A stretch of 28,581 nt of DNA from positions 1-28,581 of IMG/VR virus record IMGVR_UViG_3300008111_000216. The stretch is one strand, 5' to 3'. The position numbers and the translations under genes are program-made. The stretch's first letter is position 1. Each line of letters begins with the position of its first letter. This DNA comes from a virus. Below are positions 19,906 to 27,197 of the stretch, piece by piece. The notes under the pieces are model-generated. The model searched no databases. It was not told where the DNA came from and saw only the letters and a list, made by a program, of their open reading frames with translations.

Positions 19906-20005
19906 AACTTCCCTAACTAATAATAGAGAGCAGTTTGAGGACTTACTCAGGTCCATCCTGCGGGTAACGGCCCGCTATCTGCGACTCCTCAGTGACGAGG
20001 TGCAG
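19906..20005 (-). ncRNA. Structured GC-rich 5' leader of the monooxygenase gene (riboswitch-like candidate)
   Basis: About 100 nt from the predicted start (near 20005) to ATG 19905. Three stems on the minus strand: P1 CTGC/GCAG with inner CCTC/GAGG (20005-19979), P2 GCGGG/CCCGC with a 6-nt loop (19975-19960), P3 GGAC/GTCC with an 8-nt loop (19954-19939). The 19939-20005 part is far more GC-rich than its surroundings. The ribosome binding site lies 3' of the stems. It matches no riboswitch consensus I remember. Confidence 0.5.
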
Positions 20006-20011
20006 ACTATT

Positions 20012-20017
20012 ATTATA
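20012..20017 (-). promoter_or_regulatory. -10 box for the structured leader
   Basis: TATAAT on the minus strand, directly after the hsp20 stop codon. The predicted start about 7 nt on coincides with the first base of stem P1. The -35 region (AGACAA-like) is weak. Confidence 0.5.
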
Positions 20018-20515
20018 CTATTTCTTAGTTCTTTTTGTCTTTGTTGCAGCTTCTTCTTCGGCAAGATCTCTTAAATCTCCAAAGCTATCCTCTGCATCAA
20101 AATCATGAATATCGAACTTGACTGGTCTTTCACTTTCTGGAATATACTTAGTCAGTCCTACCATAAGGATTCCGTCTAAAATAAATACAGAATTTACCTT
20201 TACATATTCTGCAAGAGAAAATGTTTTAACAAATGAACGTGCACCGATTCCCTTATAAAGATATTCTTTATTTGGATCCTCGTGTGAAGAGCCCTTAATT
20301 GTTAGAACATTCTTGTCTTGTTCTACCTCAATATCTTCTTTCTTGAAGCCAGCCAGGGCTAGCTCAATCACATACATTTCATCTGGGCCTTTAACCTTAG
20401 ATATGTTATGTGGTGGATAGTTTGAAGTATTTCTGTGTATATTTTGTAGATCTTTAATTTGGCGATCAAAACCAATAAAAAATGGATCATTAAAAAAATC
20501 CAGTGTTGTTACCAT
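20018..20515 (-). CDS. Small heat-shock protein (Hsp20/alpha-crystallin)
   Basis: 165 residues. N-terminal arm (1-50), alpha-crystallin domain (about 50-135) with YVIELALAGFKKEDIEVEQDKNVLTIKG, SFVKTFSLAEYV and VFILDGILMVGL (the usual A-x-x-x-n-G-v-L strand in modified form), then a charged tail ending KTKRTKK. It would hold unfolded proteins in the cytoplasm without ATP, perhaps assisting virion assembly; Hsp20 genes are known from cyanophages and some other large phages. AAAGGGGA ribosome binding site. Confidence 0.9.
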   Translation of the reverse strand: MVTTLDFFNDPFFIGFDRQIKDLQNIHRNTSNYPPHNISKVKGPDEMYVIELALAGFKKEDIEVEQDKNVLTIKGSSHEDPNKEYLYKGIGARSFVKTFSLAEYVKVNSVFILDGILMVGLTKYIPESERPVKFDIHDFDAEDSFGDLRDLAEEEAATKTKRTKK

Positions 20516-20544
20516 TTTATTCCCCTTTCAAGCGAATAATTTAA

Positions 20545-20571
20545 TATAGACCCTCTATTGAGCGATCTATA
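20545..20571 (-). promoter_or_regulatory. Leader hairpin of the hsp20 gene
   Basis: TATAGA/TCTATA, 6 bp with a 15-nt loop, right at the predicted 5' end. It does not pair with the ribosome binding site, so a thermometer role is not supported. Confidence 0.4.
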
Positions 20572-20575
20572 TATA

Positions 20576-20604
20576 ATTATAGCAAAATATTTTTAGCTTG
20601 TCTA
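20576..20604 (-). promoter_or_regulatory. Promoter of hsp20
   Basis: Minus strand: TAGACA (20604-20599), a 17-bp spacer ending in TGC, and TATAAT (20581-20576). It lies just past the tRNA-Arg 3' end. Confidence 0.75.
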
Positions 20605-20605
20605 C

Positions 20606-20680
20606 TGGTACCCCTGGCAGGAATCGAACCTGCGGCCAACAGATTAGAAGTCTGTTGCTCTTCCGCTGAGCTACAAGGGT
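20606..20680 (-). tRNA. tRNA-Arg (anticodon UCU), CCA encoded
   Basis: A full cloverleaf on the minus strand: acceptor ACCCTTG/CAGGGGT (one T-G pair), D-stem GCTC/GAGC, anticodon stem ACAGA/TCTGT with loop CTTCTAA (anticodon TCT), T-arm GCAGG-TTCGATT-CCTGC, discriminator A and CCA in the DNA (20608-20606). It reads AGA, a codon frequent in this AT-rich sequence and often rare in actinobacterial hosts. Confidence 0.93.
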
Positions 20681-20681
20681 A

Positions 20682-20725
20682 TGGCTGGGGATGCAGGCAT
20701 CGATCCTGCGATGAGCTAATCCCCA
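20682..20725 (-). other. tRNA-like minihelix (acceptor plus T-arm) with encoded CCA
   Basis: Minus strand: a perfect 7-bp acceptor TGGGGAT/ATCCCCA, a 9-nt connector TAGCTCATC, T-arm GCAGG-ATCGATG-CCTGC, then G and CCA. D and anticodon arms are missing. U1-A72, G73 and CCA recall tRNA-Gln. The stop codon TAG of the upstream gene lies in the connector, and the CCA ends 1 nt before the tRNA-Arg gene begins. Either a decayed tRNA or a working processing signal. Confidence 0.7.
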
Positions 20726-21003
20726 TCGTTGTGACTTAGTCCTATGTCTTTTAGCAGATTTTCTGCTTCTGGAGTGTAAGAAATAATAGCCTCTAGGTTT
20801 TCATTATATTCAACACTTATTAAGTTTTTATTATATAAATCAACCAATGCCTGGTCTATAAATTTTACATGGGCTTCCCACAAATCAGGTGCCAGATCCT
20901 TTGCTTTTTCGGTAACAGAAAATAATATTTCTCCGTCTTTATCGACTCCGCTAATATCTATAGCACCGATCTCAATATAGTAATCCATATCGTTAGGTTC
21001 CAT
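20716..21003 (-). CDS. Hypothetical acidic protein between tRNA genes
   Basis: Ninety-five residues, acidic. The start MDYYIEIGAIDISGVDKDGEILFSVTEKAKDLAPDLWEAHVKF has the pattern of small phage proteins with a strand pair followed by winged-helix-like helices, but I know no function. It follows the CAU tRNA with AGGAGG as ribosome binding site a few bases after the tRNA end, and its last codons (GAT GGG GAT TAG) form the 5' strand of the tRNA-like element. tRNA processing on both sides would free this mRNA. Confidence 0.75.
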   Translation of the reverse strand: MEPNDMDYYIEIGAIDISGVDKDGEILFSVTEKAKDLAPDLWEAHVKFIDQALVDLYNKNLISVEYNENLEAIISYTPEAENLLKDIGLSHNDGD

Positions 21004-21014
21004 TTTTCCTCCTG

Positions 21015-21088
21015 TGCAACAAGTAGGACTTGAACCTACGATTACCGAATTATGAGTTCGGGGCTTTAACCAACTAAGCTATTGTTGC
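21015..21088 (-). tRNA. tRNA with anticodon CAU (Met or lysidine-type Ile)
   Basis: Minus strand: acceptor GCAACAA/TTGTTGC, D-arm GCTTAGTTGGTTAAAGC, anticodon stem CCGAA/TTCGG with loop CTCATAA, T-arm GTAGG-TTCAAGT-CCTAC, discriminator A. CCA is not encoded. The anticodon CAU could be elongator Met or Ile2; the sequence does not decide. Read from the promoter at 21099-21127 and overlapping the carbamoyltransferase stop codon by 23 nt. Confidence 0.9.
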
Positions 21089-22559
21089 CTGTTAGTATAT
21101 TATATCCATAATGTGCCTGCCAGTCAATAGCATCTTGATGATCATTTAGTAAGGGTTGGCCCTTTATGTTTAAACTAGTATTTAATAAAATTGGAACACC
21201 AGTTTGTAAATAAAACTTATTTAATACTCTCCATAAACCTCTATGCTGATCCCTATTGACTGTTTGAACTCTTGATGTTCCGTCTTCGTGAACAACGGAA
21301 GGGATTAAGTCTGGCTTTAAGCACTTAACCGTGTACTGCATATATGGAGAAGCGAAGTCCATGTCAAACCATTTAGATGCACACTCTTCCATAACTACTG
21401 GGGCAAACGGACGGAACAACTCTCTTTGTTTAATTAGATTTACTTTATCTTTAATATTAGGATCTCTTGGGTCTGCAAGGATACTTCTGTTTCCCAAAGC
21501 TCTTGGGCCGTACTCCGCTCTTCCTGAAGCAACCGCAACAATTCCATCTTTTAATATGCTATCAACTATTTGTTGTACTGGGTAATCTCCTCCCATATCG
21601 TATCCTAAATATGGAGTCTTCCACTCTAAATGCTTTCCATATAATGCTGCAGCTGCACCCAGCGAGCTACCAGCATCTCCTGGATTTGGCATAATCCAGA
21701 CGTCCTTAAATATATCCCACAATGATGTGTTAGCCTTACTATTTAAAGCACATCCTCCCATAAAAACTAAATTACTTTTTCTTGTAATTACTTTAGCGTA
21801 ACGCATATACTCAATAAGTCTTTTTTCATATACCTTTTGAACTGCTGCAGCTAAATCAAATTTTCTTTGCTCAAACCACTGGCCTATATATCCAGTGCCT
21901 TCTTGTCCTGCAAAGCATGGCACATAACCCCAGTCAAAATCTGTTATCCCAGTATGAAAATTATATTTTTGCTTATTGTATTTAGGGAAATATTCATTTA
22001 CCTGATCAAAATATCTATCTGGATTTCCATATGCAGCCATCCCCATCATTATGTACTCTTCTTGGTTTGGCATTAATCCTAAAAATTTTGTAAATGCTGA
22101 ATAAAATAACCCAAAGCTAAACGGATAGTTGTCCTGATGAACCATTTTAATCTTTTCGCCTTCTCCGACCCAGATTGTTGATGTGTTATATTCACCAATA
22201 GCATCCAATACTACAATTACTGCATCTGTAAACTTGCTAGTATAATAGCCAGCACAGGCATGTGAGTAATGGTGGCTAAAAGATTTTCTTGGAACACCTG
22301 GCAGGTTGAATCTTGGTCTCCAGTCTCCAGCACCGCCCTTTAGAAATAGCCTGGAGGCCTTTAGAAGGGGTTTCTCATAGTAGGCTATAGCATCAGGTGA
22401 GCCATACGACAGTGCGTCTTTAACAAGGCTGTCATTAACGTACCAATCATTTTTTTCTTTACTGTATCTTTCTGCATGGCCCGCAAAGAGTATCTCTCCA
22501 TCTTTAATTAAAGATACAGAAGCATCGTGAGAAGTTTCATTAACTCCTAAAATAATCAT
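21066..22559 (-). CDS. NodU/TobZ-family O-carbamoyltransferase
   Basis: 497 residues from ATG 22559 (ATGA overlap with the upstream gene); a start six codons earlier is less likely. N-terminal YrdC/Kae1-like part: MIILGVNETSHDAS, HHYSHA (96-101, metal-binding His) and the DAIGEYNTS loop. C-terminal part with GPRALGNRS (351-359) and RELFRPFAPV, the family signature. These enzymes transfer a carbamoyl group from carbamoyl phosphate through carbamoyl-adenylate to a hydroxyl group of an antibiotic, Nod factor or, in some phages, a modified nucleobase. Its co-cistronic partners are the two SGNH-like genes. The last codons and the TAA lie inside the tRNA(CAU) gene. Confidence 0.9.
   Translation of the reverse strand: MIILGVNETSHDASVSLIKDGEILFAGHAERYSKEKNDWYVNDSLVKDALSYGSPDAIAYYEKPLLKASRLFLKGGAGDWRPRFNLPGVPRKSFSHHYSHACAGYYTSKFTDAVIVVLDAIGEYNTSTIWVGEGEKIKMVHQDNYPFSFGLFYSAFTKFLGLMPNQEEYIMMGMAAYGNPDRYFDQVNEYFPKYNKQKYNFHTGITDFDWGYVPCFAGQEGTGYIGQWFEQRKFDLAAAVQKVYEKRLIEYMRYAKVITRKSNLVFMGGCALNSKANTSLWDIFKDVWIMPNPGDAGSSLGAAAALYGKHLEWKTPYLGYDMGGDYPVQQIVDSILKDGIVAVASGRAEYGPRALGNRSILADPRDPNIKDKVNLIKQRELFRPFAPVVMEECASKWFDMDFASPYMQYTVKCLKPDLIPSVVHEDGTSRVQTVNRDQHRGLWRVLNKFYLQTGVPILLNTSLNIKGQPLLNDHQDAIDWQAHYGYNILTGNNSLVG
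21099..21127 (-). promoter_or_regulatory. Promoter for the tRNA cluster, inside the carbamoyltransferase gene
   Basis: Minus strand: TTGACT (21127-21122), a 17-bp spacer and TATAAT (21104-21099). The expected start is 3-5 nt before the tRNA 5' end. Confidence 0.8.
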
Positions 22560-23554
22560 TTTACTACCCCACCCCATCTATTTTTCATTTCAGATAAAAC
22601 TTTTTCCGCTACGTGTATGTTCCTGTGTGAACCCCAGTGTGGTGTGCTGGTTGCAACCTTTCCAATATCTTTGGCATGATTAAAAAACACCACGTCCTCA
22701 GACTCTAAATCCTTATGGCAACCCGAAGCATCTAAAATATCCTTTTTATTTTTATCCAAATACCAACTCCAAACTGGTATATGAAAATAGCTTTGGTGAT
22801 CCTTATTATTTTTTTGTAAATCTGCTATAAAATCCATTACGCTATATGAGTTACTCCAACAGGACCACATAAATTTAATACCTGCATTCTCGCAATATTG
22901 CTCAAGCATTAAAAGCATTTGCATATTTATAAAATATGCTGATTGCGGATTCATTACATCTTCTATTGCGTATGGTGCTTTTGCGTATATAGGTGTAAAT
23001 ACATCAACAGTAGCAATCTGCAATGGAGAAAAATCAACATCTTCTGTTTCTGTTTTCTTAAACTTTTTATAATATTCTGCCCAGTCCCATTTAGTTATTG
23101 TGTTTGGGTCTGGAATAAACTCAATTCTTTCAAATGGTGGCAGCATACAATAAATATATTTTGGGTTTCCAAACTCCTTTATATATGCAAATGTTGAACG
23201 AACAACAGATCCTACTGAGTTGCCCTCATAAGCAATATTATGAACTGTTCCCAAAAAATTATCTTCTACAATATCTGAAAATCTATATTCTTTTGGCAAG
23301 GATGTGCCCCATGTTTGAGAGCATCCGTTTATCAGTAAGTCTGCTGCTTCAAAAAAATCCTTGTCTCTGAATCCATAGTTATTTAAAGAGTAGTTAATAC
23401 CCTCTTTATTCCATTCTTTAAACAACTTGCTAACTGTTGGAGCTCTATTAACAAATATTTGATTCTCTAATTTGTTTGAAGAAATAGCTTCGGCTGTTCT
23501 TTTGCCATCCTTGATATCCCAATCAATATACTTTTTACCGCCTTGATTATCCAT
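22556..23554 (-). CDS. SGNH-hydrolase-like protein A
   Basis: 332 residues. Block I is INGCSQTWGTS, with candidate nucleophile Ser79; LLINGCSQTWG is preceded by a strand as in SGNH/GDSL enzymes. A C-terminal HWGSHRNIHVAEKV holds the candidate catalytic His. The middle has IYCMLPPFERIEF, a typical strand end. Such proteins act as esterases or O-acetyl transfer/removal enzymes on glycans and other molecules. It starts 8 nt inside its paralogue at 23547 and overlaps the carbamoyltransferase start, so the three are co-translated. Confidence 0.75.
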   Translation of the reverse strand: MDNQGGKKYIDWDIKDGKRTAEAISSNKLENQIFVNRAPTVSKLFKEWNKEGINYSLNNYGFRDKDFFEAADLLINGCSQTWGTSLPKEYRFSDIVEDNFLGTVHNIAYEGNSVGSVVRSTFAYIKEFGNPKYIYCMLPPFERIEFIPDPNTITKWDWAEYYKKFKKTETEDVDFSPLQIATVDVFTPIYAKAPYAIEDVMNPQSAYFINMQMLLMLEQYCENAGIKFMWSCWSNSYSVMDFIADLQKNNKDHQSYFHIPVWSWYLDKNKKDILDASGCHKDLESEDVVFFNHAKDIGKVATSTPHWGSHRNIHVAEKVLSEMKNRWGGVVK

Positions 23555-24551
23555 TTAAAGTCTCCTCATAAAATTTTTCTGCGATATGAATGCTTGCGTG
23601 TGCACCTATGTGAGGGTTTTTGTGTTGATCGTAATCGTTTGCTATTTCCCAAAACATCCTATAGCCTGTGTTATTTGCGAGATCTTGATGACAATCAGGG
23701 TGGTCACCGCTAAAAGTTTTTTCGCTAAACCACCTAGAATCTATAGAAGTATAGCCTTTATAGTATTCATTTTGATTAGCAATCTCTTTGAAGAATAAAC
23801 TTTCATCTGGGTCCCAAAATCCATATCTTAAAAATATATTAGACTGATTGCAATATTGCTCAAGTAGTCTTAGTGACATTAAAGATTGATCATAAGCAAT
23901 TTCTTCTGTGATAATTTCTTGTAAGATTAAAGGCAATTTATAAAATTTAGCATGCAGTTCGGGATTAACGCTGCCGTCAATTAATATGTCATTGTTATGT
24001 GTTTCTTTAGATACCATAACTTCTGGAGTTCTTGGCAGCCTAAATCTCCAGAGTGGTGGCAAAAGAATAAATAATTTTTCTGGGTGACCAATTTCTTTAA
24101 AGTAAGCAAAAACTATTTCAACAATTCCTCTTACCGACTTACCTGGCTGCCCTAAATTATCTACATCTTTTGCGTTCAACTTTTCTTTTAAAATGTTTGG
24201 CCAGATTAGGGAGTCTGGAAGCCCAGTCCCCCATGTTTGTGAGCATCCTGCAACTAAAATCTCGGCAGGACTACCCTGAATAAAATTTTTACCTCTGTAT
24301 AATTTTCTATTTATAGAATAGTTTTCTTGGCTAAAAAGGCTGTAGTCTGGATGGTTCTTATAGAAAATTTTATTTTTTAATTTATCTAGATAGTATTCTT
24401 CTTTAGCTTGGCCCCATAGGTTAGGCTTATATGCATGCTTCTGAGAAAGATTTTGAAGACTAGGATATAGAAAATTATTTCTTTGACTGCTGCTATAAAA
24501 GGTATCGGCTTTTCCTAATAGGGCGTCTCTAAATCTATTTTTTAGATTCAT
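23547..24551 (-). CDS. SGNH-hydrolase-like protein B
   Basis: 334 residues, paralogous to protein A: AGCSQTWGTG (candidate Ser104), FILLPPLWRFRLP and the C-terminal HIGAHASIHIAEKF. About 60 residues precede the shared core and are not similar. Gene duplication followed by divergence is the simplest explanation; the two may form a heterodimer or act on two positions of one substrate. The start ATG overlaps the stop of the preceding mini-gene (TAATG). Confidence 0.75.
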   Translation of the reverse strand: MNLKNRFRDALLGKADTFYSSSQRNNFLYPSLQNLSQKHAYKPNLWGQAKEEYYLDKLKNKIFYKNHPDYSLFSQENYSINRKLYRGKNFIQGSPAEILVAGCSQTWGTGLPDSLIWPNILKEKLNAKDVDNLGQPGKSVRGIVEIVFAYFKEIGHPEKLFILLPPLWRFRLPRTPEVMVSKETHNNDILIDGSVNPELHAKFYKLPLILQEIITEEIAYDQSLMSLRLLEQYCNQSNIFLRYGFWDPDESLFFKEIANQNEYYKGYTSIDSRWFSEKTFSGDHPDCHQDLANNTGYRMFWEIANDYDQHKNPHIGAHASIHIAEKFYEETLNG

Positions 24552-24643
24552 TAGTAAATATAATCTCCATTTTTTCTAATTCTTTTTTTACTCTTTTTTC
24601 TGTATAAGTATACGTATAAGCTGTAAAAAATATTCTTAATCAT
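24551..24643 (-). CDS. Basic mini-protein, 30 residues (tentative)
   Basis: ATG 24643 lies inside the end of the zinc protein gene (ATGATTAA), and the TAA overlaps the ATG of SGNH protein B. The peptide is Tyr- and Lys/Arg-rich (YSLYVYLYRKKSKKRIRK). Perfect coupling on both sides supports translation, perhaps only to carry ribosomes across the gap. Confidence 0.4.
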   Translation of the reverse strand: MIKNIFYSLYVYLYRKKSKKRIRKNGDYIY

Positions 24644-24866
24644 TAACTGAACCTTCAACTATTTGCTGTACATATTCTGAAAAATGCTTTCTAATATTAC
24701 CCATAGGTCTATGTCCAGCAGCCTTCCAGATTCTTTTATATTCAATTACATTGCTGAAAGTTGTTGGGCACAAAACTAATCCGTTGTATTCCTTTAATAC
24801 CGTTGGAAGAGGAACATGCTTTCCACAACACTTACATTCTTTAGCTTTCTCTTGATAAGTACTCAT
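24636..24866 (-). CDS. Conserved zinc-finger-like protein next to the terminase
   Basis: Seventy-six residues. CKCCGKHVPLP at the start (Cys11, Cys13, Cys14, His17) and Cys33 in LVLCPTTF suggest a metal site; the rest is helical and basic. Small Cys-rich proteins of this type commonly sit beside actinophage terminase genes; some resemble the start of HNH proteins, but no HNH motif is present. It overlaps the terminase end by 4 nt. Confidence 0.65.
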   Translation of the reverse strand: MSTYQEKAKECKCCGKHVPLPTVLKEYNGLVLCPTTFSNVIEYKRIWKAAGHRPMGNIRKHFSEYVQQIVEGSVND

Positions 24867-26665
24867 ATTATCATCATCCTGTCCATTGCGTCTCTTAAGT
24901 TTTCTGGCATTCTTGGAGCCCTAATCATATTATATGAGCTAGTTTCTCCGTCATCTTTTGTTCCAAAATCGTTGTCATAGCTCATAGATTCATATGTATG
25001 CACATTGATCTCTTCGCTTGTATCAAATTTACTTCTACTAATAGCATTGTAAATAGCTCCACAAACTGCATCCGCCAAGTCTTTAGAGCCTTTTCGTGGG
25101 TGGTCAACTCTATCTCTCATTATTTTAAGCTGAAGTAATTCATCTATAAGCAACTGTATGTGGGGCCCAGATAGTCTTTCTTCAGCCACAATCATTGCCA
25201 TATCGTCATAATGTTTTTTAGCGACAGATAGAATCTCTGTATTGATGCCGTATTGTTTTAGTTGTTGCATCATATCATGAGAGTTCCATCTGTCAAAAGT
25301 ACAAACCTTTATCTTAAACCCACGTGTTCTTAATGATAATATATAATCTTTTACTTCTGTAAAGTCTACGGACTTATCTGCTGTAGGGGTCCAGAATCTA
25401 ACAGCATCAATTTCAACCAAGGGTGCTGGTTGAGAATAGCTATCTGTAACTTTAATATTAACCCATTTGTTTACGTGCCCCATTGCAACTGCACAATGGT
25501 CATGCTTTTGTGCTAGGTCTACGTGTAAGAAATATTCCTTGTCTGGATCTGGAATAAACCAATCTTCAAGTCTGCCAAATTTATCTACCGCAAGATGTCC
25601 TTTATTAAAAGCCTTCTCCACCTTTTCTCTTGATTTAAAGAATGCATCGACAGCATCTGGTGGCATGCAAGCAAATCTAGATAATGCATCTAGTGGGTTT
25701 GTAAAAAAAGCTACCTTAAAATCATCAATCGTTCTAACTGGGTTTATCTCCCAAGTGGGACGCTTAAGAGCGTATACTTTTGGAATCTTATATGAAACAA
25801 TATGATCTTCTTCCCACTCTACGCTAAACTCATTTCCCTCTGTTCCATCTGGAAGATCTTCATCCATTTTAAACTTATGATCACGAATAACAGTTTCTTT
25901 TTCTGCCACAACCGCATTGTATCTTTGTTGAATATAATCATTCTTATATCTAGGAAATGACAGCAATATAACCTTGCCGAAGTCTGGAAAGCGAGAGTCT
26001 ACTGATGCACGGTACATGTCATATATAGCTGCACCTGTCTTTGCTTGCTCGTGGCCAGTTGTATTGTCTATTGCAAAGCCAGAAATCTCATCGAGGATAA
26101 CAACAATTACGTTGTATCCTTCCCAAGCCTCACGCTCTGAGTGACCTGAGTGTACTGTAATGGCTTTATCAAATTTAACTTCTGAAGCCTTATCGTTATA
26201 CTTACCTGCGAACCAAGGTGACTTATCGATACGTGTTTTAAATCCCTTAAAGAATACGTTGCTTGCCTGCTGAGAGTTAATAGCAATGTTAATAATGTCA
26301 ATGCTATCTCCTGGAGGTTTTCCATAATATGTTGCTGGATCTTTGAGGCATAGTAAAAGATATACAATGTATGCTACTGCAATTGTCGAACAATAATCTT
26401 TTCCAGAACCTTTTCCAAGCTGAGCAACAACTTCGTTAGCGGTCTGCTTAAATCTTATTTTTCCTTCTTGTTCTCCAAATAACTTGACGAGGGTTGACTC
26501 TTTGTAGATCTGCGAACTTTTTTCAATAAGCGTGTACTGGTAGTCGGAAAGTTCTGGAAGCCCAAGGTATTCTGGACTTCTAACAAACGTTCTAAGATCG
26601 ACTGGTTTTTCATCAAACTCCTCACCATCGAGCATGTCGATAAGGTCATTAAAATCAAACGACAT
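24863..26665 (-). CDS. terL: Terminase large subunit
   Basis: 600 residues. ATPase part with Walker A-like QLGKGSGKD (82-90) and Walker B VIVVILDEI (Asp192, Glu193); the coupling segment follows around 215-240. Nuclease part (RNase H-like) with first Asp383 in FLHVDLAQKHDH, second acid about 457 in CTFDRW and third in KDLADAV near 555. It packages DNA into the prohead and cuts concatemers, with the small subunit encoded just upstream (11-nt overlap). Length is usual for the family. The mechanism of end formation cannot be told. Confidence 0.95.
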   Translation of the reverse strand: MSFDFNDLIDMLDGEEFDEKPVDLRTFVRSPEYLGLPELSDYQYTLIEKSSQIYKESTLVKLFGEQEGKIRFKQTANEVVAQLGKGSGKDYCSTIAVAYIVYLLLCLKDPATYYGKPPGDSIDIINIAINSQQASNVFFKGFKTRIDKSPWFAGKYNDKASEVKFDKAITVHSGHSEREAWEGYNVIVVILDEISGFAIDNTTGHEQAKTGAAIYDMYRASVDSRFPDFGKVILLSFPRYKNDYIQQRYNAVVAEKETVIRDHKFKMDEDLPDGTEGNEFSVEWEEDHIVSYKIPKVYALKRPTWEINPVRTIDDFKVAFFTNPLDALSRFACMPPDAVDAFFKSREKVEKAFNKGHLAVDKFGRLEDWFIPDPDKEYFLHVDLAQKHDHCAVAMGHVNKWVNIKVTDSYSQPAPLVEIDAVRFWTPTADKSVDFTEVKDYILSLRTRGFKIKVCTFDRWNSHDMMQQLKQYGINTEILSVAKKHYDDMAMIVAEERLSGPHIQLLIDELLQLKIMRDRVDHPRKGSKDLADAVCGAIYNAISRSKFDTSEEINVHTYESMSYDNDFGTKDDGETSSYNMIRAPRMPENLRDAMDRMMII

Positions 26666-27191
26666 CGGATGCCTCTACTGGCACTGATTCGATTACTCCA
26701 GTTATCTGAGACAATCTTTTTGCAACATCCATCTTGCACTTAGGACATGTTGAGGTTACTTCCTTTAAAATTTTAACAAGGACCTCTTGCTTGCGCTCTG
26801 TTTCTGCAATTTGAGATGCTATTTCATTATTTTCAAGAACACCTATAGACTGCAACATTGCAATCCTTTTAGTTTCAATATCTGCAATAAGCTTTAGTGC
26901 GCCAGACTTAATTCCTAGCTGACCAGACGTATCTGCATCTTCAACTGTCTTCCACGCTTCTTTGATAAGCATTGCATAATGTTGGTCAGCACCAGATATA
27001 GCTTCTCTAGCACGATCTCTTATGTTGTTGTCATTATGAACGACATCTTTCCAGTCGTCAATTAACTCTAATACTTCTTTGCGCTGGATACCAGTAATTG
27101 TGGCGATTTGGGTAGGAGTACTTCCTTTAAGAAGTTCTTCAACAACCCTATTCATTCTATCAAAATGCTGTGATAATTCTATTTCGCTCAT
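26655..27191 (-). CDS. terS: Terminase small subunit (putative)
   Basis: 178 residues. An N-terminal helix-turn-helix (about 26-50: TPTQIATITGIQRKEVLELIDDW) is followed by a long helical part (60-145) and a CPKC pair near the C-terminus. HTH plus oligomerisation helices, with an overlap to the large subunit, fits a terminase small subunit that recognises the packaging site. The CPKC element is an unusual addition. Read from a leaderless promoter with a palindromic spacer. Confidence 0.8.
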   Translation of the reverse strand: MSEIELSQHFDRMNRVVEELLKGSTPTQIATITGIQRKEVLELIDDWKDVVHNDNNIRDRAREAISGADQHYAMLIKEAWKTVEDADTSGQLGIKSGALKLIADIETKRIAMLQSIGVLENNEIASQIAETERKQEVLVKILKEVTSTCPKCKMDVAKRLSQITGVIESVPVEASDVV

Positions 27192-27197
27192 TAATCT

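Noticed and set aside
19906-19956. N-terminal extension of the monooxygenase from ATG 19956
   Set aside because: AGG is only about 1 nt before that ATG, the added residues fall in the structured leader, and the family alignment begins at the downstream ATG. It remains possible as an alternative start.
19939-20005. Hammerhead ribozyme in the GC-rich leader
   Set aside because: A CTGAGGAGTC segment resembles the CUGANGA core, but the GAAA core strand and a suitable cleavage triplet are missing.
20545-20571. RNA thermometer in the hsp20 leader
   Set aside because: The visible hairpin does not pair with the AGGGGA ribosome binding site, and no four-U or ROSE element was found.
20682-20725. Functional elongator tRNA
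   Set aside because: No anticodon arm is present, so it cannot decode; it is reported as a tRNA-like element instead.
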